Of a stretch of 64,000 nucleotides of DNA, positions 46,084-57,500 are shown piece by piece. The notes beneath the pieces are model-generated. The model ran no database searches. It was not told the origin of the DNA and saw only the letters and a program-made list of their open reading frames with translations. Within the stretch, counting starts at the first letter, position 1; every line of letters begins with the position of its first letter. The position numbers were made by a program, and so were the translations under genes. The stretch is taken from assembly GCF_033473495.1 (NCBI RefSeq), contig NC_088936.1, positions 2,852,001 through 2,916,000 on the forward strand, in the 5' to 3' direction. Origin of the DNA: Cercospora beticola (taxonomy: Eukaryota; Ascomycota; Dothideomycetes; Mycosphaerellales; Mycosphaerellaceae).

Positions 46084-46940
46084 ATGCATCTCAACGCCAA
46101 CATTGCGCTGCTCATCGCTGGTTCCCCGCTGGGTCTCGGCTTGCCTCTTCTCGGGGGCGTCTTGGGAACAGTCTCCAGCCTGACTGGCACCCATCTCGCG
46201 GGCTCTGCAGTTCCGATTGGCAGCACATCAAACGGTCTCACTAAGGCTGCAACCACGACTGCGACCAAGACTACAACAGGCAGCAGCAACTCTGCCGGAG
46301 CTCTGGGTCCAGTACTTGGTCTTGCTGATCCTGTGCTGGGGCCAGTTGCTGGTGCCGGTGGAACCGTCAGTGGGCTTCTTGCTAGTGTCCCGGCTTTAAG
46401 TAAGTTGAATTCAAATATCAGCCAATCGATGAAGATGCTAACGGGTGTCTGTCCTGCAGTTGAAGCAAAGTGCGACACGAAGTACCAGAAGTGTACCGTT
46501 TCTGTATCTGGACAGATTGAGAATATGCTCACCGATGGCGGCAACTTCAGTATGTTAATGAAGATGGCATGAACAATTCTTTCACTAACAGTGATGCGCA
46601 GCTGGCAAGGCAACTATCTCAGCTTGGATGAAGGACGGGCATGGATATGGATCCGCCGACCTCGCTGGTGCTGCTCCGCTGCCATTCCAGATCGAGTGCA
46701 ACCCCGCGACAAATGTTTGCCTGGGCACTTTGGTGAGTCCGAATCATGTAGACTATCTGATTCCCAGCTGATTCGGAGATACAGGCCGGCAACGTGACAC
46801 AAGTCTTCTCGAATGGCAAGCAGATTGCACTCTGGGGCTGGGCGACTCCTTCTGGATCCTGCAAGAACGGCACTTGCGTCGGCAGCCTCACTGCCTGCGG
46901 AGATCCTGGCTACAAGGCCAAGCGTGGTGACTTGTGCTGA
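46084..46940 (+). CDS. Secreted 8-cysteine protein (four exons, candidate effector)
   Basis: Exons 46084-46399, 46460-46549, 46602-46732 and 46785-46940. All three introns (60, 52 and 52 bp) have good GTAAGT/GTATGT/GTGAGT donors, and two have CTAAC branch points. The join gives 230 residues; reading the first exon without splicing ends early at 46572. Residues 1 to about 20-35 are hydrophobic and signal-peptide-like (MHLNANIALLIAGSPLGLG). A Gly/Ser/Thr/Ala-rich linker runs to about 105. The C-terminal ~125 residues hold eight cysteines, two of them in GSCKNGTC, ending GDLC. An NGT sequon is present. I recognise no named domain; an apoplastic or cell-wall role is inference. Confidence 0.75.
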
Positions 46941-47460
46941 ACATGGAGACTTCGGTGCTTGGTCTTGCTTGTGTAATGCGACGATGATGATGAGCTTGCT
47001 GTAATCCTACGCGAGAAAGGAGTATCTGCTGCATTGTACATACGCGTGTATCAAGAGAATGAACTTCGATCAGCAGTGAGATTCTCGCGTCTTTCGTGTC
47101 TGTTCCGTGCCCGAGTGTCCCTGTTCGCGTGGTTTGTGATCAGCAGGCGTGAGTCCACTGCCAGATGTTCCTGCCTGTAAACGAGCGTCTCATGAATCGC
47201 CGCAGCGTATTCTACAAACCGCGAAGTGAGGCTTGCTTTCAAGCGAGTAGCCCAAGGTAGTGCTACGTGAGGCTGCTACTCCGTAGGGCAATGATGTTGT
47301 AGGAGAGAGCAGAGTGCAACAGGGAGAGACAGGGGTGTATCCGCGAGCTAGCCAATACGATTCCGAAGGCTTGTCTGCGGAGCTCGACTTCCAAGCTGGG
47401 AGCTGGAGGAGATGAACATTGGGCTTTGTATAACATCTTTTTCACTTTGTCCTCACCTCG
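46941..47460. other. Intergenic, SAM50 upstream region
   Basis: About 520 bp with no gene. It should include the terminator of the 8-Cys gene and the SAM50 promoter. Confidence 0.5.
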
Positions 47461-49132
47461 ATGGCCGCGTCGCCGCTGGGAGACGATGTATACGATCCCC
47501 TAATTGCCTGTTTGGCTGCTTTCTGACATATGAGCAGGTCTTCCAACAGCTTCGCAAACCCATTGACCCCAAAGTGCTGGAACAGCGCGAGAAGGAGATC
47601 CAGGACCGCGTGAATGCGTCCTATGAAAAGGCCGAACAGCGCCAACATGAGCTGGTTAGTACATCTCAACGTATGTCGACACGGAACGCGACTGATTTCG
47701 TGCTGGCCAGATCTCCCTCAACTCCACGGCGCCGGTGACCATCTCCTCGGTCAAAGTGCTGCACGCGACCCACACGCGCCACGGCTTTCTCGAGCGCATC
47801 TTCGACCCTCTTCTCACCAAGAACCGCAAGGATGAAGCATACTACACTCTCCGCGAAGCCCTCACCGAAGTCTCCCACGCAGTGGACAAGCTCAACCGTC
47901 TCGACATCTTCCAAGCACCAATCTCCACCTACATCGACAAAGCCGAGCCGACCGACCCGAGCACCACACCGACCGACTATGCCGTATTCGTGACAGCAAA
48001 AGAGAGGGGGCGATATACCATCAAGACCGGCACCGAAGCCGGCACAGCAGAAGGGAGCGCTTACGTCAACGCCGTACTGCGCAACATATTCGGTGGAGGC
48101 GAGCGATTAAACGGACATGCGAGCTTGGGCACACGAACGCGAGAGACCTACAGCGCTACATTTGACACACCCATTCTCTCCAATCCTGACTTGCGTCTCG
48201 AGTTTGGAGGATTGAAGTCCAGTACCATCAAACCATGGGCATCACACGAGGAAGTTCTACGAGGTGGGCAGACGAAGCTTTTGTGGCGGACATCACCATT
48301 CACCAATCAGGAATTTGGCTACAGTGGTTTCTGGAGACAAGTCACAAGCCTGGCAGAGAAGGCTTCACCCACAATCCGTGGAGATGCGGGTGATAGCTTC
48401 AAGTCCAGCTTGTCGCATACTCTCACATACGACTCGCGGGATGCGCCCATGCTGCCCTCGAGAGGTGTACTATTCAAAGCAGTGTCTGAGCTCGCGGGCG
48501 TGGGACCACTGGCTGGTGACGTTGCGTTTGCGAAATACGAAGTGGAGAGTCAAGCTGCAGTACCTATTCCTATACCTGGTGTGAAAGGCGACAGTGGGGT
48601 TTCTTTCACTGCCGGCCTTCGTGGAGGATTCCTAGCTCCTCTGCCTCTCTCTGGGCAGAATGGGACAAGTCCAAGCAGAATCAACGACCGCTTTCAGCTG
48701 GGTGGACCCACAGATGTACGAGGCTTCCGACTCTCTGGCCTTGGACCTCGAGACGGTCCAGATGCTGTAGGAGGAGACGTATATGCTGCAGGAGGCGCCT
48801 CTCTTCTCTTCCCTCTACCTCGAGTAGGCAAGGACACGCCGCTCAGACTCCAAGCTTTCGTCAATGGAGGACGATTACTAGCTTTTCAAGATACCAGAAC
48901 CGGCGGCAGGGATGAGAAGCAAGCCTTGACTGTTGGCGATGTGGGGAGCAGTTTGGTCAAAACGGTCGGTGACCTGGGCAAAAGCCTGCCCAGTGCTGCA
49001 GCAGGTGTGGGACTGGTGTATGCACACCCCGCGGCAAGAGTCGAAGTGAATTTTAGCTTACCATTGATCATACGGAAAGGCGAAGAAGGAAGAAAGGGGT
49101 TGAGCTTTGGTATTGGACTAAGCTTCTTGTAG
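47461..49132 (+). CDS. SAM50: Sam50/Tob55, mitochondrial outer-membrane beta-barrel assembly protein
   Basis: Exons 47461-47487 (nine codons, MAASPLGDD), 47538-47654 and 47711-49132, joined in phase 0 by 50- and 56-bp introns, give 521 residues, close to fungal Sam50 (~510). Sam50 is the core of the SAM complex that inserts beta-barrel proteins into the mitochondrial outer membrane. A POTRA-like N-terminal domain begins around the segment NSTAPVTISSVKVLHATHTR, followed by the Omp85/D15 16-strand barrel. The frame includes the conserved FQLGGPTDVRGFR motif (lid-loop L6, VRGF). It ends in a beta-signal, LSFGIGLSFL. The third exon read alone lacks the true N-terminus. Confidence 0.93.
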
Positions 49133-49720
49133 AACCACGATCACGGACGCGGGATCATAGACACAATGTACAGTTGCGAACTCTTCTCAGTCCTATCAAA
49201 AGCCTCGACATGCAGCGTCCCGAAAGTCTTGACCGTTGACGATCATGCCAGAGTCCATTGATCCAGACCGCTCGACATTGGATCTCGATAACCCCAGTTC
49301 GTCCACTTCATTCGAACATGACAGGTGTAGCCATCCAGACGAGCTGTTTCCATGCTGGTAGGTCCTGATCGCCGCAAAGTGTGTCTATCGACCACCCACT
49401 GTGGAATTGAAGGTGTGAGATTGGTCAAGCCGTCTCTTTAAGGACACATGCTCGCTTGTCGCCGGTGAAAGCGCCCATGTGACTGATCTTGTAACCCGGC
49501 AAGTCCGAGTGCATCGACATGACCGTACAGGGTCAACTGCTCAACCAAGAAGGCGTTCTCACATGCATGAACAGCGAGGTTAAGCCAATTCAGAAAGAAG
49601 CCCTAACTACCAGTACATGCTGCATGATCGCGTTCCTATAGCCAAGACACTTGCTTGCCAGAGGACATCCGCAGCAGCTGTTCGGCGGTCATAAGATTGG
49701 TATCAGGCCGCAAACAGATC
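49133..49720. other. Convergent intergenic spacer
   Basis: About 590 bp between the 3' ends of SAM50 (+) and the F-box gene (-). Nothing supportable beyond presumed 3' UTRs. Confidence 0.5.
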
Positions 49721-50686
49721 TTAGCTTGATAGCCGACGGCATTGTCCTGACGTTTCCTCTTCCTGACACGCCGCCGCTTGCGAAATGATTGCCTCGCGTT
49801 CCTGCACAATAGGATCGTGTTCACTCAGCTGGACCGAGCCGCAGGGAAAAAGAGAAACATCTTCTATCGGAGGCTGCAGAGACTTTGCCTCAAGATATTT
49901 GCCCTCAGCCGCATCCAGCACGTCTCCGACAGTGATACCATCTGGCTTGTCCAGCGTTGTGTTTCTGTAGCCCCCTCCTCTCAAACAGCTCCCTTGTCGG
50001 GAGTATTCAATCGTTGCGCACTTTAGAGGCGGGTGGCAGAGACGCATGGTACGACAACGGCTTCCCACGCGTAGTTTGTGTCTGTCTCCTGGCCACCCCA
50101 CCATAAGACCTACCTCGAGTGTCTTCGGCACAGAAGTTCTGACTTCTCTGAATGACTCGTCTGTATAGGATCGAAACTGGCGTCGGCGGTCGCCGAAGAA
50201 AAAACATGGAAAGACGCTTGAATTGCTTGGATCGGGGTCGAGTGGCGAATAGAATGGAACTATGTTCACATCATCGAGTTCAATTCCCAGCTTTCTCTTG
50301 AGTTTCAGCGATCCATTGACAGCGTCACGCCACTCCCGGCCCACTTGTTGTACAGTGAGGATGTCCTTTGGGTGGAGAAAAAGGATGATCATCTCCAGTA
50401 GCTCTGCCGTCTCGAACACCGTTTGTGTCACAGAGGCGGACAGATTTGTGAGTTTAGAAGCCGAGTCGGACGCGTCGTGAAGCGGCGGTCGCAAGCTGTT
50501 CCCTGTGTTGCGTGTCTGAATGGCGATGCGGCCCTCAGTCGAATTGCTTGGAGCGCTCTGCCCCTGCGCGGCCATGTCTTCCTCGACTCTTCGAGCGCGA
50601 CCCAGTCGTGCGTGGTTATCGTGCTGCAGGGACTCAAACGACTCGCCCTCGTCGTTTGCGACTGAGCATTGGTCGCCGAAAGCCAT
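49721..50686 (-). CDS. F-box domain protein
   Basis: 321 residues. After an N-terminal ~85-residue low-complexity tail, an F-box-like motif runs from about 90 to 135: VFETAELLEMIILFLHPKD followed by ILTVQQVGREWRDAVNGS. F-box proteins link substrates to the SCF ubiquitin ligase through Skp1. Behind it is the Dothideomycete-type arrangement with a RCRTMRLCHPPL segment and a loop TLDKPDGITVGDVLD; such proteins form large expanded families in these fungi. The frame is continuous, although GTAGGT at 50115 could be a splice donor that shortens it. Substrate unknown. Confidence 0.75.
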   Translation of the reverse strand: MAFGDQCSVANDEGESFESLQHDNHARLGRARRVEEDMAAQGQSAPSNSTEGRIAIQTRNTGNSLRPPLHDASDSASKLTNLSASVTQTVFETAELLEMIILFLHPKDILTVQQVGREWRDAVNGSLKLKRKLGIELDDVNIVPFYSPLDPDPSNSSVFPCFFFGDRRRQFRSYTDESFREVRTSVPKTLEVGLMVGWPGDRHKLRVGSRCRTMRLCHPPLKCATIEYSRQGSCLRGGGYRNTTLDKPDGITVGDVLDAAEGKYLEAKSLQPPIEDVSLFPCGSVQLSEHDPIVQEREAIISQAAACQEEETSGQCRRLSS

Positions 50687-51587
50687 GCCGTCGAGGAACT
50701 TCGTTCTTGTGTTGCAGCAGACCGCAATGTCTGGAGAAAGGCATCTTGAATAGGCAGCAGAGTGGGGCAGAGGTTCGACGCGTGCGATGGCGCGTCAAGA
50801 GCTCATGCAGCAAGAGCGACTCTCGCGTCTTGTGAGATTCCGCATGCACAAGCTTACCTCCCAACCGGATGGCTCGAACAGTTGGCGTGGTGAGGATTTC
50901 ACTTATGTCCTCCAGGTCTGACCGGGGAAATTTGAACGCTAGGGGCTCCCGAGCGTCAAGGTGCTTTATGCATATGGTCCTCGAATTGCTCCAAGACCTG
51001 CTCGAGCTTTCGTGGTCGAAGCACGGCAGGGCCTTCTCTAAGATTCATCATTGAGTCAGCAGAGTACAGTCTCGCTGTCGGACGCCAATCCCTACGCCTA
51101 GCTGATAGATGAATCTTCTCACCTGAAGCCACATCCCACCACACCGTACATAAGGCACGCCCAGTTGCAATAAGTTCTTCGTTTCATTACCAATACATAG
51201 AAACGCCTTCGTCATGACCAACCATATCGCGCCTCAAAGAAACGCCATCATGCCATTTGGGTATCTAGTAGTATTCTCAGAAGCCAGTTCTCAAAAGTCC
51301 CCCAAACTAGCACGCAACGCTTCGATTCACAAATTTCCTTCCTATCCGAAAGCGCTTCAGTCCTTCGGTGCTCCAAAATTCACGCATATCATGCAGCAAA
51401 CAGACCTGCATGATCCAAAAAAGTAGTTGCCACAGTTATCGCTGCTGCAAAACGCCTTCGCTATGCTTCGCTCAATTCGTACTCGTAAGAAATGGGGTGC
51501 CCGGTTTCAATCTTCCGCTTGATTTCAGCCAAGGTCGGAGTCCGTCCATCGCTACCGTCGGAGGGGAGGTCTTCTGAGGGAAGCAAG
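50687..51587. other. Intergenic, no gene seen
   Basis: About 900 bp between the F-box start and the cyclin 3' end, both on minus. A plus-strand frame at 51214-51426 is short and featureless. The region should contain the F-box promoter and the cyclin 3' UTR. Confidence 0.5.
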
Positions 51588-53021
51588 CTACTCTTCCAAC
51601 TCGCCCTCCTCGCTGACCTCTCCGTCATCTTGCGGCTTCTGAACAGGGGCGTGCGAGGCAGGTCCATCGACGGAGGCTTGTACATCCTGCATGGGTTCGG
51701 GGCGCTGCTGCTGGTCTTGTACCTTGACATCAAGTTCGGCCTGCTTATTTCCAAAGTCAACACGCATTGCTTCTTCCTGTTCCTTGAGTCCTCGTACCTT
51801 TCCGCCACCGGCGACAGCTTCTGGAACAGGCACAGTCATCGTGTCTGTTTGGCTGTCATTATTGAAGCCATCGATTCCACCCGACGTGTGCGTCTCGATC
51901 TTAGGCCGTTTCGATCCGTTCTCCTCTCGCGGCACACCATTCCCATTGCCATTGCCATTCACAGCCGGCTTCTCCTCTTCTCGCTCGCGCTTGACGCCGA
52001 CACTGCTTGCATTGCTATGCCGCCGATCGCTCCCTGGCGGCATTAGTGGTGACACAGAAGCGGGTGCTCTCGTCCTGTTCCAGTCATCGTCGTTCGCTCC
52101 GTCAGTTCCAGGTGTCGTCAGCCCTGCGTAGATAGAGCTGTTCCCATCGGAGCCCGCAGTCACGGCAATTCCATTGACCTTGTTGGCTGTGCCGTCATAG
52201 TTGGACAGCATATACTCCACCGACCTACGGATATCCTTCAGCCGAACGTGATGTGTCTCCCACCATGGCCTGCCTTTTGTGTCATCGGGCAGCGACACTT
52301 CGCAGAACTTGCATGCTGCGTACAGGCTGGCGACTGCGATCGTCCGGCTGCTCATCAACAGACATAACTGCGTGTTGTTGCTATCCGTCACGAAGCCCCA
52401 TGCAGAATTTCGCAATCTTTTGTTGTGTTCGATGCCATAGAACTTCAGCATCTCAAAGAGCTGTCTATGCGGGCTTTCCACTGTCAGATCAAAGCACAGT
52501 GTCTCCAGCATATGGTCCTCATTGTGCAATATCAGGTCCCGCCACCTCCAGAAGTCCTTGCTCTGTTCATCTACCACCAGATTGGGATTTTTCTGCGCTA
52601 CGCGGCAAAAGGCCAGGACCAACTCCTTCATCTTCCTGCAGCTCTCTTCCACCTTCGTGGCTAAGAACAAAGCCGTGGCCGCCGCTTGGTAGTGATGCAG
52701 TTTGGGAATGCCATTTCGCTCCTTGGCCAGGCTCGCTCTCATCAAAAATCTTTGGAAAAATATGCTCGCCGTGCTCAATGTCAGTTGAGGCAGCTTGAGC
52801 ATAATGCCGACTTGCACGATGAAGTTGATGCCCTTGATCCTCCTATCCCTCTCATCATCTGCACTCATGCCGTCCTGGATCGAAGGCGCGTTGGCCAGCT
52901 CCTCGTCGGTAAAGATCCATTGCGCTTCTGCCTCAGCCAGGACACGATTGGGGCTCTTAGGTCGCTGGCGCGTGGCCGGGTGTGCCGGAGGGAGGTGTTG
53001 TGTATGCGAAGGAGGCGGCAT
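51588..53021 (-). CDS. C-type cyclin (Ctk2/Pch1/cyclin T-K-like) for CTD kinase
   Basis: 477 residues, single exon, ATG at 53021. A ~60-residue N-terminal tail precedes two cyclin folds between about 65 and 300: KGINFIVQVGIMLKLPQLTL, then FFQRFLMRASLAKE, HHYQAAATALFLATKVEES and SPHRQLFEMLKFYGI. The second half contains RTIAVASLYAACKFCEV. The C-terminal ~170 residues are low complexity, with a (Asn-Gly) repeat and acidic end. This is the pattern of the transcription-elongation cyclins that activate CTDK-I or P-TEFb-type kinases on RNA polymerase II. Whether it is the Ctk2 or the Pch1 orthologue I cannot decide from sequence alone. Nuclear location is expected. Confidence 0.85.
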   Translation of the reverse strand: MPPPSHTQHLPPAHPATRQRPKSPNRVLAEAEAQWIFTDEELANAPSIQDGMSADDERDRRIKGINFIVQVGIMLKLPQLTLSTASIFFQRFLMRASLAKERNGIPKLHHYQAAATALFLATKVEESCRKMKELVLAFCRVAQKNPNLVVDEQSKDFWRWRDLILHNEDHMLETLCFDLTVESPHRQLFEMLKFYGIEHNKRLRNSAWGFVTDSNNTQLCLLMSSRTIAVASLYAACKFCEVSLPDDTKGRPWWETHHVRLKDIRRSVEYMLSNYDGTANKVNGIAVTAGSDGNSSIYAGLTTPGTDGANDDDWNRTRAPASVSPLMPPGSDRRHSNASSVGVKREREEEKPAVNGNGNGNGVPREENGSKRPKIETHTSGGIDGFNNDSQTDTMTVPVPEAVAGGGKVRGLKEQEEAMRVDFGNKQAELDVKVQDQQQRPEPMQDVQASVDGPASHAPVQKPQDDGEVSEEGELEE

Positions 53022-53479
53022 TGCGGCCTAGGTACTTGTGTGGTCCGCCAAAACGCTCGCTTCGGACGATGGAGACCAGTGCTCGTGTCGTGGTGCGAGA
53101 GGATCGAAGCTGCGATCGGGCGATGGCCGTGCAGCGCGCGATGCAGGCGATCAGGGTACAATCCGTTGGACGCGGCGAGACGATGCGCGCGACTGGCACA
53201 TTGGGCGGAGCGATGTTCGCAGAAGCGTCGGGGGCGGAGATGGGAGTGGCAATGGCAGGGTGCGGCGGCGAAGGAGTGGGCGATGCGAAAGGCCTGCGCT
53301 GGAGCACCTCACAGTTCGATCGCAGTGTCCGGCAAGTGAAAGAAGGCCGATCGGCAGCGTCGCTTCGCCGGAGCCACTCCCGTCCGGACTGCCCACCAAC
53401 GTCCCACCTCCACCAAAACCCACTCTCGTCAGCATCGTAGACACTGATCAGCATTTTCTGCTCACACACCTTCTTCGCC
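53022..53479. promoter_or_regulatory. Bidirectional promoter between the cyclin gene and TMA7
   Basis: 458 bp between two divergent ATGs (53021 on minus, 53480 on plus). It must hold both promoters. It is GC-rich and carries frames on both strands (for example a minus-strand frame to 53481) that look incidental. Confidence 0.6.
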
Positions 53480-53808
53480 ATGCCTTCAGGACAGGGAGGT
53501 ACGTTCTAGACTCTCTCGCGCCATTCGATGCACGTTTCATGCTAATCGGTGTCTGTAACAGCCGGCACGAACCCAATCCACAACAAAAAGGCCAAGAAGA
53601 AGGCCGTGGAGGAGGATGAAGATGACAAGGCCTTCAAGGCTAAGCAGATGGCTGGTATATGGTGTTTGAGTGTGCACGACACTGTACAATGACCTGACAT
53701 TTGGCAACAGAGAAGAAGAAGCTCGAGGAGGCCCGAAATGCCGTAGCAGGAAAGAAGGGACCGCTGAACACGGGTTCGCAGGGCATTAAGAAGAGTGGCA
53801 AGAAATGA
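53480..53808 (+). CDS. TMA7: Tma7, translation-machinery-associated protein (three exons)
   Basis: Exons 53480-53498, 53562-53654 and 53711-53808 join through 63- and 56-bp introns into a 69-residue protein. It begins MPSGQGAGTNP and ends in the family hallmark GIKKSGKK. The middle is Lys/Glu-rich and helical (AEKKKLEEARNAVAGKKGPL). Tma7 is a small ribosome-associated protein (~64 residues in yeast). No single exon is longer than about 33 codons, so the gene is invisible to single-frame searches. Both introns have GTACGT or GTATAT donors. Start and stop are exactly where the family places them. Confidence 0.95.
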
Positions 53809-54555
53809 TGGACACAAGATGACTTTGCGAGACGATACGAGTCACGAACCATACGGCAGACGGACTATGTGCAAGCATGGAGCGATGGGATCAGGCGTTA
53901 GGGGAGATATACCTCTGAAAACTCGGGTTGTTGATTGCTAAGACGTGTTCCCCCATTCCTTTGTGACTTAAGAGATAAGGCGTGGACGAGGCGATCGTTT
54001 GGGCGTTGCTCTCGTGCTAATCTGCTCTTGTATTCGTGATCTGGAGCTGACCTACGAGCCACAGCTTCGAGAGAAAACTGCCCGATACGTTCGAGCGGCT
54101 GAGTAGGCCAAGCACAAACCGGAGTTGCACAAGAAGTCATTGTTGAACATGAGTCTACATTAGAACGCATTCCCGTTCGGCCTCCGCTCGCCTTCGAGAC
54201 AAGTGTAGAGTCATGCCATCGAACACCATGAAAGTGAAATGGCGTCGAATTGGGAGGGCTGCGCGCCCCTTGAGTGATGCGGCAATGCCGCAGCTAGAGT
54301 ACTTGGAGGTGAGTGGGCATGTTGTCTCCTCAGATGGCGCAGCTCTCGCCTGTGAACATGGAAGCGCAGGACAAAGCTTCACTTCAGGCGGCAGCGTGCT
54401 CTCACCGCTAGCGCGCATTAGCGCACTTCTCAGCAAACAACAAGCACACTTGTTCGAAATTCGACTTGAGCTTCCGAAGTGGCATGTGCACAGGCACTCG
54501 AGGTCTACAACACTGCATACATCGTTGAGCTGCGTCAAGCGCCGCATATTGCAAG
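53809..54555. other. Intergenic, no gene seen
   Basis: About 750 bp between TMA7 and the helicase. A minus-strand frame 54155-54610 is Cys/Arg-rich and overlaps the helicase start, so I regard it as a shadow. Confidence 0.45.
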
Positions 54556-57500
54556 ATGTCGAGCGCCAGCAGCGACAGTGATGCAGACTCCTTCGACACG
54601 GCACCCTCATCCGTCAACGAGACCCCAGGACCTCCTAAAGATCCCGCCCTCTCTTACGGCCACCTGGTCAAGGACCCCGTCGTGGTTGGCCCTATTACCG
54701 AGAAATCGACGATAGCGGAACTTTACAGATTTGACGACGGAAAGTTCGCTCACAGAAATTTGTTGAAGGAGCTGAGCACGTTCTCGACTCCAATACCAGC
54801 AAGAATCCGCATCGGCAATGTTGGTTTCGACACTGCACCCATCTACGTACAACCAAATCTTTTCGGGGACACAATGGATACAAACTCTGGCTACAGCTGG
54901 TGGACGGAGTGAGTATCGAGCTAATATTAGTCTGTTGACCAGTGCTGACATCTTTATAGCTCACAGCGCCGGCGATACGAGTGAAAGCGCACTTCATGGG
55001 AGTTGGCCAATATGCTCGGAAAGTGATCCACACTGTCATCCTCGACTTCCACTTCAACGATTGCGACGGAAAGCAGCTTTTCGATTTCCAGTTCAAGCGT
55101 GGTACGTGTCATTGCGTCTTCGCAAGAGACTTATGCTTACTAGACAGGGTTCCCCGTAGTCGATTGCTCCATCGACTTCACGTCCACGGGTGCAACTAGC
55201 GAAGGCCTCAATGTCACCCCACAATTCAATGCTGAGCAGCGAGCCTTCTTCAATATCCTTAAGTCATTGGCACGTGCGACCGCTAAGCAGAAGCTACATT
55301 CCGATCTTTGCACCAGCCAGCTTGCTGCAGAAAATCTCGCCACTTTCTACAAAGTGATGGATCGTCTGCCTGGAGGCTGTGGTCCTCTTCTCCCATCCAT
55401 TGGAAGGCCGGAGTTCAGCAACTTTCCGGAGAACCCTGAGGACCTCACCAAAATTCTCGATCTCATGCAGGGGGCAAATCCATGGCCTATGACACCGTTG
55501 AGGAGCGGTGACTCTTTCAGTTCAATTGCTCATGCTCGCGCTGAGCTCTTGACGACGCATATTGTTTCATGCCACGAACATCAGCAGGAGCTGGAGCTTT
55601 TTGCGAGATGCCAGAACCATCAGGTAGCTGTCTTCCACACTCACGGCTTTGTTGTACTGGCGATGAAGTTCGACCCAGCAATGAAGACCCTGGGCGGAAC
55701 AGGCGAAGACCAGCATCTCAGATTACCAAAAGAGATGGAGATCGAGATTCTGATCGACGGTCCGTGGAGACAGGACACTGAGCTTGATGAGTATGAGCGA
55801 GATGTCGCGATTCGAGCATATCACGACACTACACGGATGGGTTTGCCAAAACACGACGCATTCTTCGTCGTCATATCCCACGACTATGCACTCTTCAGAG
55901 GTCGCTTGCAGGACCCAGATGCTGCCGTGATTCGCTACTACCGTGTTGAGAAACTGCGCCCGCACAAGGAATGTTTTCTTTACGAGTCCCTCCTCGATGC
56001 CACGGAAAAGGTCTGCTCAAAGCCATACGCGGAATGGCATTTGATTTTGAAGAATCAGTTACACAAGGATCTGGAAGAGATTGATTTCGTGGCCAGTCTC
56101 GATGTGCCCAAGCGCACGATCGAAAAGGCAGAAGAGTGGCTTGAAAAATGCAATAACTGGAACGAGTCACAGTGGAAAGCCCTAAAGGACATGCGCCGCG
56201 CTCGAGGGAGATTACAGCTCATCAGCGGACCCGCCGGGACTGGCAAGTCCACCGTACATGCAGCACAAGCGATGTTTTTTGTCAAGTTGGGCGGCCGGGC
56301 TTTGTGCACGACGACCGCCAATGCGAACGCTGATCATCAAGTGCGACAACTGCGACCTTTTGCTGAGAAATGTGGCATGAAAGATGTGCGGATCCACCGG
56401 CTGTATCCTTCGTCCAGAGGCTTCAAGATCGAAGATTTCACTCGAGAGCAAGCGTTCTACAAAAGAGCGGGACACCAAGGGGGAAACGTTACTTCTCTCC
56501 AAGAGCTGATTTTCAAGAAGATGTGTCAGAAGGTGGACGCCTTCGATATGTCCGTTGAGAAGGGCGTGCTTGACGAGGCAAACAATGGAATTTTCAGGTA
56601 TGACACTTCAGTAACCAGCGACAAGAAGGAACTGGTCAATGTCTGGGAGGAAATGCGCATCTACATGAGGAAGGTGGAGGCAGGCTCCGTAAATTGGCGC
56701 GACTCCAAAGAGCGCGAGCGTTTCGAGCGCGTCTATGAGGCTTGCAAGGGTCACCTCATCGGCGTCACCAAGATCTTACTGACCACCAATGGCAATGTCC
56801 GCGGCAAAGAGATGGTTCATTTCGCAGAAGCCGAAGAAATGTATGGAGAGAAGGCCATATGCTCCCCTGTGGCGGAGAAGACGACGTGCTTCGGCATCTT
56901 CGTTGACGAAGCAGCAAAGGAGATTGAGCCTGCGATCTGGAACACCATTACGTCGCCTGGTCGACCGAAGAAGCCCGATCTGGTGGTCTTTTACGGCGAT
57001 GAAAAGTCAGTCTCCCCATACTGAGTCCCACACAGACTGCTGACGTCCTCACAGGCAACTTGGGCCGATCAATACTTGCTCGAACAAAGACGTCCAGTAC
57101 AATCAGTATTATGATCGTCTGAGCATGTCTTTGATGGGTCGGTTACTTCGCCAAGGCTTCCCGAGCAGCCCCTTGACGATTCAGCATCGTTTGGTTTGTG
57201 CAGCAGACACTCCGTGGTTGATCTATGCTGACGAGAGATAGCATGAGTCCATTGCCGGCTTCGTGAGTCGAGTCTTCTACGACAACACGGTCATCAACGC
57301 GCCCTCCACGAGACGGGACCTTGAGAAAGTGGAGCCCGGTTTACGCAAAATCATTCATCGCATTGTGGCCAGTACCTTTACCAACGAAGCGAAACGTAAA
57401 CAATACCGAAAGACGGCAACCGAGCATCAGGCCCGACTGCACTGGTGTGAAATGCCACGCGGAAAGATCGAGAAGGACAAACGCTCGCTCGCGATTCCCA

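Noticed and set aside
46084..46572. Unspliced 162-residue protein at the 8-Cys gene
   Set aside because: It reads through two introns with strong donors and branch points; splicing yields a longer, Cys-rich C-terminus.
52957..53481. 174-codon minus-strand frame upstream of the cyclin
   Set aside because: It overlaps the cyclin start in another frame and fills the divergent promoter; the composition is Arg/Pro/Ser-rich without features.
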